A program made the position numbers and the translations under genes. DNA of 64,000 nt from the NCBI RefSeq assembly GCF_034931025.1, contig NZ_JAYGIL010000003.1, positions 124,001-188,000 on the forward strand, read 5' to 3'. Below, piece by piece: positions 59,101 through 64,000 of the stretch; the first letter of the stretch is position 1; each line of letters starts with the position of its first letter. The notes under the pieces are model-generated. The model was not told the DNA's origin. It searched no databases and saw nothing but the letters and a program-made list of their open reading frames with translations. This stretch comes from Arcicella gelida. GTDB lineage: Bacteria > Bacteroidota > Bacteroidia > Cytophagales > Spirosomataceae.

Positions 59101-61127
59101 TCAACTTTTGTGTCTATTTTTAATGAAATATTTGGGTCTGTAATATGTGCTTTAACTTGTGCAATTTGATTAGTGATATTCGTCTCAAATACTAAATTTT
59201 TATAATTATAGCCTTTTACTTCTGCTTGCTGAATAGTGCCTTCGATAGCAGTATTCATCGTTTTTAAATCTAAGCCTTTCCCTTTTACTTTTGCATTGAG
59301 CGTGAGCTTTCCTACGTTTTCTGTTTGTTTAATAAATTTGCCCATTTCAAAAGCATCCAAACTCATTACACCTTCATATTGTTGGTTTTTATCAGCAGTA
59401 ATATTGATTAGTTTTCCGTTAAAAGAAGCACCGCCCATATCGGTTTTTACTTTAGCATTAATGGCTAAATTTTCGATTTTTCCGTTGATTGTTCCTACTA
59501 AATTTACTTTTTGTGGCAACTCAATATTACTTGGAATGCTATTGGCTGGTGCTAATTTCAAAATATCATTTTTAGTCATTGAAACCTCTTTGATATTTAG
59601 TTTTAACGCCATTTTATTAATGTCGGGCAAACCAGTGATTACTCCTTGTAAATTGGCTTTGGCTTGTCCGAACCCAGTCATTGAAAACTTGCTAATTTTT
59701 AAATTATTAACTGTACCAGTTGCTAAACCATCAACTTTTAGCAAAGCATTTTCATTCCCTTTGAAAGGAGGCATTTGGGCAAAATCTGGCATTAATAATA
59801 AAATATCTTTGAAAGCAACCTGACTATTTTTGAGATTGAGTTTGATTTTTGAAGTGCCAATATTTTTACTGAATTGTTCAAATGAAGTGTAACTCAGCGA
59901 TAATTCATCTCTTAAAATGGTGTTAGGTGTTTTTAGGTACAGTTTTTTCAAAAATGTCTGACGATTGGTATAGGCAAAATCTGTCTGAAATTTTTGTAAT
60001 TCAAAACCAGATTTTTCTTTGAATGAACTCGAATATAACCAACCTGAAATATTGTCAGGAGAGAAACGGAAACGTTCTAAGTTTACTTTTAAATTATTGA
60101 TTTTTAGGTTGTTGTAATCTAATTCTTTTTTTAAGGCAACTTGGTTTTGGTCTTGATACTGAATGTTATTGCCATCCAAGATTATTTTATCAACCAATAC
60201 TTTCCAGTTGTTTGGAGATGATGTTTCTTTTTGAGTAGTTACTTTTTCTTTTTTTACTTTTTTCAAGAAACTAACTTTTGCGTCGGTATTATAAAGATTT
60301 ACAGATTTTAAATGTACTTGTTCGCCAGCTAAGTAAAGTTTATTGCCTTTTACATTCAATGAACCTAAGTTTACTGTATTGACTAAGCCAGCACTTTCTT
60401 CCGTGATTTTCCATTGAATATTTTTAGCATTAAATTCTCCAAAAGCTAAATCCAAGCTATCAGATTTTGTAACGCTTTCAGGTGTTTTTGCCAAAGCTTC
60501 ATAAATGCGAAGAGATAAATTTCCACCATTTAAGGATACTTTATCTAAATGATATTTTGAAATACTTGGGTCAATAGCTTTGAAAGACGTTTGGGCATTT
60601 TCAAGCCTAACTTTTGCATCTACGCCAGTAACATCATCGAGATAAGCAATGTTAACTTGCTTGAGGAAAATATTCGATAATTGATAATTGAGAGGAGTTC
60701 CTTTGGTTGTGTCGGTACTTTTATCGGTACTCTCAAATGCTTTTAAGATGTAGTTGAAATTGAAAGTTGTATCTGGAAGCGTGCGTTTTATACTAAGATT
60801 GATATTATCTAATTCTATTTTATTTATATTTACCTTGTTTTGTAATAAAGCCAACATATCAATATCTACCCGCATTTTGTTGCCGTAAAGTAATGTATCG
60901 TTCTTATTATCGGGTAAATAAACGCCTTCTAAAGCTATCCAATCTGGAATATTGTAGCTAATTCTTTTGATAGAAAATGGTTTGTTGAGTTTTTTTTGGA
61001 GGTAAAAAACTACTTTTTCGGTTAGATATAACTCACCAGCGGGTGTTCTGAAATAAAAGATTAGACCTATCAGAATAAGTACTAAACTTAGAAAAATGAT
61101 GCCCGCTATTTTTACAAACTGTTTCAT
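56193..61127 (-). CDS. tamB: Translocation/assembly module TamB
   Basis: A 1644-residue protein. The N-terminus has one membrane anchor (FVKIAGIIFLSLVLILIGLIF), then a very long beta-helical AsmA-like repeat region, and a C-terminal DUF490 domain (about residues 1300-1640, ending VGFTVTIEYGTFKEIF). The continuous hydrophobic groove is thought to carry lipids across the periplasm. It is the first gene of the tamB-tamL unit. Length is normal for Bacteroidota. Role in phospholipid transport is known for the family. Confidence 0.92.
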   Translation of the reverse strand: MKQFVKIAGIIFLSLVLILIGLIFYFRTPAGELYLTEKVVFYLQKKLNKPFSIKRISYNIPDWIALEGVYLPDNKNDTLLYGNKMRVDIDMLALLQNKVNINKIELDNINLSIKRTLPDTTFNFNYILKAFESTDKSTDTTKGTPLNYQLSNIFLKQVNIAYLDDVTGVDAKVRLENAQTSFKAIDPSISKYHLDKVSLNGGNLSLRIYEALAKTPESVTKSDSLDLAFGEFNAKNIQWKITEESAGLVNTVNLGSLNVKGNKLYLAGEQVHLKSVNLYNTDAKVSFLKKVKKEKVTTQKETSSPNNWKVLVDKIILDGNNIQYQDQNQVALKKELDYNNLKINNLKVNLERFRFSPDNISGWLYSSSFKEKSGFELQKFQTDFAYTNRQTFLKKLYLKTPNTILRDELSLSYTSFEQFSKNIGTSKIKLNLKNSQVAFKDILLLMPDFAQMPPFKGNENALLKVDGLATGTVNNLKISKFSMTGFGQAKANLQGVITGLPDINKMALKLNIKEVSMTKNDILKLAPANSIPSNIELPQKVNLVGTINGKIENLAINAKVKTDMGGASFNGKLINITADKNQQYEGVMSLDAFEMGKFIKQTENVGKLTLNAKVKGKGLDLKTMNTAIEGTIQQAEVKGYNYKNLVFETNITNQIAQVKAHITDPNISLKIDTKVDLSQNFPGVKGNLEIAELNLKPLGFYADNIGIHGNIDVDMPSTDPNNPNGKITIHEATIYQDGKPIKLENTTLTAQNTKDGRRFDIQSPFLIANIKGDFNYLQLSDIFISNINRYFTIPDITFTPVTEPYKLSIEAKMVKHPVFKAFLPSLTKLDTVRFSALLNSQADTLMKMSLFSPNLEYDTIKVSNVKVNLNANAEKLTYQASLSGVEMSSFNVRKTFLNGIVANNTATFKTVFKDSIDQNRNEVAGLVQNFDNQYRIRLVKGSLKLNYKNWEVDSTGFVQYGKSGLLVNHFQMEQEKQRLFVNSTSSEANGPINITAENFRIENFVTLFVTDSLMAGGKIDGQILLSNYMASPSFTGDVKVTDFTFQQSPIGNLDVNVFNETAEKITAKATLLSTKNDLQLTGNYYLNNENPLDFKLSINKLGAETVQAFSFGQLKQAKGVLQGQATIKGSSTQPQILGDLGFSNVGFNITQLGSRYLIDKQKLFFEGKTIQLKQFTLSDTLNQPLKIDGTVSLANIPEVKYDLTINTKNFMVLNSSRKDNDFFYGKGFVDASLSVQGISSAAKIEGDIKVRENSNISIIVPESFDEQSESDGIVVFVNHKNEVLVKEDSTTKVSLMNDFVSEMSLNIEADDKSEFTIVVDELNGDNLKVKGNARLNAGLSADGQPFILGSYDLTEGSYGLTFEVLKRQFSIEKGSNIIWSGDPMNAEVNITAVYNTETAPLDLMTNETNDDNRYRQKIQFDVLLTMAGRLTKPDISFKIRPSKTQKLVSSSVITDVQNRLNKLDANEVNKQVFALLILNRFFSEKSSDFFSSSGGANPEALARQSVSKLLSDQLDMLASDLIKGVDLDVNLSSTQDFFNGKSSARTDLSLGLSKAFFNDKIEIKVGRNFELENKTSITRNSAEVFDNITVNYKLTNDGRYLFKAFRKNQFQSVLDGYVVETGVGFTVTIEYGTFKEIFKKPKSK

Positions 61128-61236
61128 TTAGTCTTTTTCATGTGGTTTAAAGCTAATTAAAAGGATTTTTAGCCTTTTAATTTCAAAAGAAACGATAATA
61201 GGTATTATTTTGGTAGGCTGTTATTTGGTACAAAAA

Positions 61237-61270
61237 AATATCAATCCAACCTTGAGATTGGATTGATATT
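61237..61270 (-). terminator. Terminator of the 61284-62009 gene
   Basis: Perfect 13-base arms AATATCAATCCAA and TTGGATTGATATT around 8 bases. On the minus strand a T-run (ATTTTTTTG) follows. Confidence 0.85.
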
Positions 61271-61283
61271 AAACCTAAAATTA

Positions 61284-62009
61284 TTAGCGTTTAAAAGTAG
61301 TTACTTCAAAAGTTGGATTGAAAATAATCTGACTTGTTAATTTTACCTTTTTCTTATCAATACTGCTGTAATAAGTTCCAACTGATGGATATTTGATGCC
61401 AAATTCAGAAGTGGCATAAGTTGTAAATTCTTGTGTGATTTCTTCGCCAGTTGATAATTTGTATTTCATCGAACTAAGTAAATTTGTGGTGCTATCGAAG
61501 TATAAGTCATATTTGATTTCTTTGCCTTTTAATTCAATATGATGCACTTTTTGCGTAGCCACAGTTTCAAGTCCAACATAAGTAGCGATGTAACCTTTTT
61601 GCTGGTAATTCAAAAAAGGTAAAAGGAAATCATCTACTTCTCTTTTCATATTACTTTGTTCTTTGGCACTCAAGTCTTTCACATCATAAACGATAGCTTT
61701 ATCACGGCTACCTGTTGGAATTTTCAAGAAAGCATCAGCTGTACCTACGCCATAAATAAAACTACGTTTCATGATAGTTTTGGTTTTTAGCATAGACTTA
61801 TCCGCTAAAGAAGCCTTTACTTCCATATCATAATCTGTTACAGCATTGGCTACAAACGACTGTTTCAACGTATAAGTTTTTACTTTTTTCCAAAGTGGCA
61901 ATCCACCAGTGCTTTGGTAATATTTATTGAAAATGGTATCAGGCGATTGTGCAAAAGCATTGATAACGAACAAACTCATCATCAAAGTAATGATACTTAA
62001 TTTTTTCAT
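61284..62009 (-). CDS. Secreted protein of the outer-membrane lipoprotein-sorting-like type
   Basis: A 241-residue protein with a signal peptide (KKLSIITLMMSLFVINAFA). The mature part is beta-rich (LWKKVKTYTLKQSFVANA, VHHIELKGKEIKYDLYFDS, LLSSMKYKLSTGEE), a pattern of the LolA/LppX-like half-barrel that holds lipids. No lipobox. Its function is inferred only from fold character. It lies between tamB and the alpha-glucan enzyme on the same strand. Confidence 0.55.
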   Translation of the reverse strand: MKKLSIITLMMSLFVINAFAQSPDTIFNKYYQSTGGLPLWKKVKTYTLKQSFVANAVTDYDMEVKASLADKSMLKTKTIMKRSFIYGVGTADAFLKIPTGSRDKAIVYDVKDLSAKEQSNMKREVDDFLLPFLNYQQKGYIATYVGLETVATQKVHHIELKGKEIKYDLYFDSTTNLLSSMKYKLSTGEEITQEFTTYATSEFGIKYPSVGTYYSSIDKKKVKLTSQIIFNPTFEVTTFKR

Positions 62010-62176
62010 GAGATATATTTGAAATTTAAGGTTTTAATACTGTTTGTCTATGGAACTCTAAAATACTCACTGATATTGTTTATAGAAAGAAGAGTTCATT
62101 ATTTTAATATAATTACATCATAAAACAATGAAATATTTATATTTTGAGGAAAGATTTTTTGTTCTTTATAAAATAA

Positions 62177-62204
62177 CACAAGGAATGCCGTAACATTCCT
62201 TGTG
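62177..62204 (-). terminator. Terminator of the GH13 gene
   Basis: Perfect 11-base arms CACAAGGAATG and CATTCCTTGTG around 6 bases; on the minus strand a T-rich TTATTTTAT follows. Confidence 0.7.
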
Positions 62205-62230
62205 AATATATGCCCTCTACCCACCGCTAA

Positions 62231-64000
62231 TTATTCGTCTCTATCCTGTGAAAATATCAGTGCCGTATAAGCTGCAATTGATATGGTAGCATAATGTTGC
62301 ATATTATCATATTCGCCTGCTTGAGTATTAATATGATGAGAATCAAAATTGTCGAAATCCTTATCATAGCCTTCCCAATCGCTATTAAATCTTAGTTTCC
62401 AGCGTCCACCTTGTGGAAAGCCAATTGCTAAATCTTCATAAGATTTATTAGAAAAATTAAGAACAATTACAGTATTATCACCTTGCCCGCCTTTGTTCCA
62501 TCTTTGAAAAACAATAACCTTGTGTGTTTCATCTACTCTGATAATTTGAGTATTTTGTCCTGTTAAGCCTTCAGTATTATTGTAATAATTAAGGCGAAGT
62601 TTTATTAAATCTTTATGTAAACCAGTAAAAGCTTTGAATTTTTCAGCCCTTGTCCAATCAATCGGGTCAGTATCCGAAAACCATTTATCTTCCAATAATT
62701 CTTGTCCTTGAAATAACATTGGTATTCCTCCAGTTGTCATTACCAAAGCTGTTCCCAACGATGCTCTTTTTTTAGAGAACCAATTATTTACGTTATCAAA
62801 CGCAATTTCTTCGGCTACTCTTGCCTTGCCATTGGCTACTTCATCATGTGATTCTGTGTAGATTACTCTTTTAAAAGTATCACCAGAGTATTTATTAAGA
62901 AGTGCCAAACAAATACTTTCCATATTTCGGTTTTCGTCTTCCTGCTCAATCAAAGCTTTACGAATAGGATGAACAAAATCAGCATCCCATTGACTCCCAA
63001 AACCTAAGCCACAATCGTTTCCTAAATGGTCTGTTATGGAATCTAATCCATGTAAATCTTCAGCAATGATTATTTTCCAAGGGAATTTTTCAGCTACTTC
63101 ACTATTAATCCATCTGATTAAACTTAATCCTTCTTGTAAAGTATCACTTGAATCTTCATTGGCTTTTACATTTCTGATGTAAGGCGTCATATCCATTCTT
63201 AGTCCATCTACTCTAAATTCTTCTAGCCACATCATTGCATTATCACGAATGTACTGGCGTACTTCTGGTCTGCCATAATCGGGGCGAGTATTTCCCCAAG
63301 GAGTCGTCGCTCGCCAATCATTATAGAAATAGATACCGCCCATTCCGTTTTCTTGCCAACCGTCAAACTGCCAAAGATCCATATCTGTTGGACCAAAATG
63401 ATTGTAAACTACATCCAAAATTACAGCGATGTCACGCTCGTGAGCAGCTTTGATAAAAGCCTTAAAAGCATCTGGCCCACCATAACTTGATTCTATGGCA
63501 AATGGATAGGATGGATTATAACCCCAAGAGAAATCGCCAGGAAATTCAAAAGGAGGCATTACTTCTATGGCATTGATACCAAGGTCTTTTAAATAATCTA
63601 GTTTTTCGATAAGACTGTAAAAATCACCGACTTGTCCTTTGGTTTTTACATGGTAAGTACCCACATGCAGTTCGTAGATAACCAATTTATTCCAAGTTGG
63701 CATCTGAAAATTATCTTCTTCCCAGTTAAAATCATTTTGGTCATATATAATTGAATTCCCTACGGAATTAGTTAGTTTACGTGAATAAGGGTCATTCCGT
63801 TGGAGTTCCCCAGATGGTGTTTTTAGATAATACTTATATTCATCTCCAGCTTTTGCTTCAAAAACATTTGTACTCCAATAACCATTTCCTTCATTTTCAA
63901 GAACAGCTTTATTAGGCTTCCAGTCATTGAACGAACCAATAACACTTACTTCTTGTGCATTTGGAGCCCAAACTCTAAAAAATACACCGTTTTCGTGGAT
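62231..64000 (-). CDS. GH13 alpha-glucan enzyme with CBM48 (branching-enzyme-like), 5' partial
   Basis: The frame runs on past the ATG at 63703 to the right edge with no stop. Upstream codons translate to GVFFRVWAPNAQEVSVIGSF and GDEYKYYLKTPSGELQ, a CBM48 domain, so the true start lies outside. The catalytic GH13 barrel has DGLRMDMTPYI (Asp nucleophile), IIAEDLHG (Glu acid) and ESHDEVANGKAR (His-Asp). The layout matches 1,4-alpha-glucan branching enzyme and related amylases. Cytoplasmic glycogen-type metabolism is the likely role; exact activity is open. Confidence 0.85.
   Translation of the reverse strand: MHENGVFFRVWAPNAQEVSVIGSFNDWKPNKAVLENEGNGYWSTNVFEAKAGDEYKYYLKTPSGELQRNDPYSRKLTNSVGNSIIYDQNDFNWEEDNFQMPTWNKLVIYELHVGTYHVKTKGQVGDFYSLIEKLDYLKDLGINAIEVMPPFEFPGDFSWGYNPSYPFAIESSYGGPDAFKAFIKAAHERDIAVILDVVYNHFGPTDMDLWQFDGWQENGMGGIYFYNDWRATTPWGNTRPDYGRPEVRQYIRDNAMMWLEEFRVDGLRMDMTPYIRNVKANEDSSDTLQEGLSLIRWINSEVAEKFPWKIIIAEDLHGLDSITDHLGNDCGLGFGSQWDADFVHPIRKALIEQEDENRNMESICLALLNKYSGDTFKRVIYTESHDEVANGKARVAEEIAFDNVNNWFSKKRASLGTALVMTTGGIPMLFQGQELLEDKWFSDTDPIDWTRAEKFKAFTGLHKDLIKLRLNYYNNTEGLTGQNTQIIRVDETHKVIVFQRWNKGGQGDNTVIVLNFSNKSYEDLAIGFPQGGRWKLRFNSDWEGYDKDFDNFDSHHINTQAGEYDNMQHYATISIAAYTALIFSQDRDE

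Noticed and set aside
59236..59823. 195-codon plus-strand frame inside tamB
   Set aside because: It is antisense to the long beta-helical repeat; low-complexity antisense frames are expected there.
1..64000. tRNA, rRNA and CRISPR arrays
   Set aside because: No tRNA-like arm pattern, rRNA sequence or regularly spaced direct repeats were recognised on reading both strands; a covariance-model or repeat search was not possible.

Overview
The window looks like a chromosomal segment of an AT-rich Gram-negative member of the Bacteroidota, most likely order Cytophagales. The evidence is a TamB/TamL outer-membrane assembly pair, KDO synthesis (kdsA), lipoproteins and secreted proteins with Bacteroidota-style leaders, several promoter -7 elements of the TAnnTTTG type, and family choices such as CHASE3/PAS kinases with Rcp1-like receivers, DUF3667 and lmo0937-type small proteins. 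Genus is an inference; no rRNA or tRNA gene was found to confirm it.

Layout. 1-4618: end of a surface-polysaccharide cluster (flippase end, two GT4 and one GT2 glycosyltransferases, FkbM methyltransferase). 4593-8100: accessory stretch with a RAYT/IS200-like transposase between palindromic REP-like repeats, an XRE regulator and four AT-rich orphan genes. 8121-12754: sugar isomerase/epimerase and MocA-type oxidoreductase separated by a four-helix-bundle (S23) gene flanked by inverted repeats, then gmd and a SPOR lipoprotein. 12913-28797: mostly housekeeping (murB, kdsA, secreted nuclease, rimO, tatD-like, pyrophosphatase, photolyase, def, amidohydrolase, SixA-like phosphatase, dnaG, class V aminotransferase). 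28793-32100: four minus-strand accessory genes (small membrane protein, DUF3667, HNH endonuclease, immunity-like orphan) separated by long imperfect palindromes and repeats that resemble integron attC sites; no integrase lies in the window.

32338-36811: a serine beta-lactamase-like/ChbG-like deacetylase fusion, an EamA transporter and an M15-type peptidase. 36871-48116: a signalling block: three receiver-only regulators, a CHASE3 kinase, sigma-54 (rpoN), an NtrC-type activator, a multi-PAS kinase and a REC-PAS-kinase hybrid, with a YtxH/holin-like stress-envelope trio inside. 48100-53733: membrane and envelope proteins (TspO-like, YihY, a small lmo0937-type protein, AI-2E transporter, coiled-coil lipoprotein, beta-barrel-like protein). 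53791-61127: tamL and tamB. 61284-64000: a secreted orphan and a GH13/CBM48 alpha-glucan enzyme whose 5' end lies beyond the window.

The strongest candidates for something undescribed are the attC-like cassette array at 28793-32100, the RAYT with its palindromes at 5046-5826, the inverted-repeat-bounded S23 gene at 9182-9693, and structured intergenic RNAs at 37858-37988 and 52619-52966. All structures were read by eye; no folding or database search was run.
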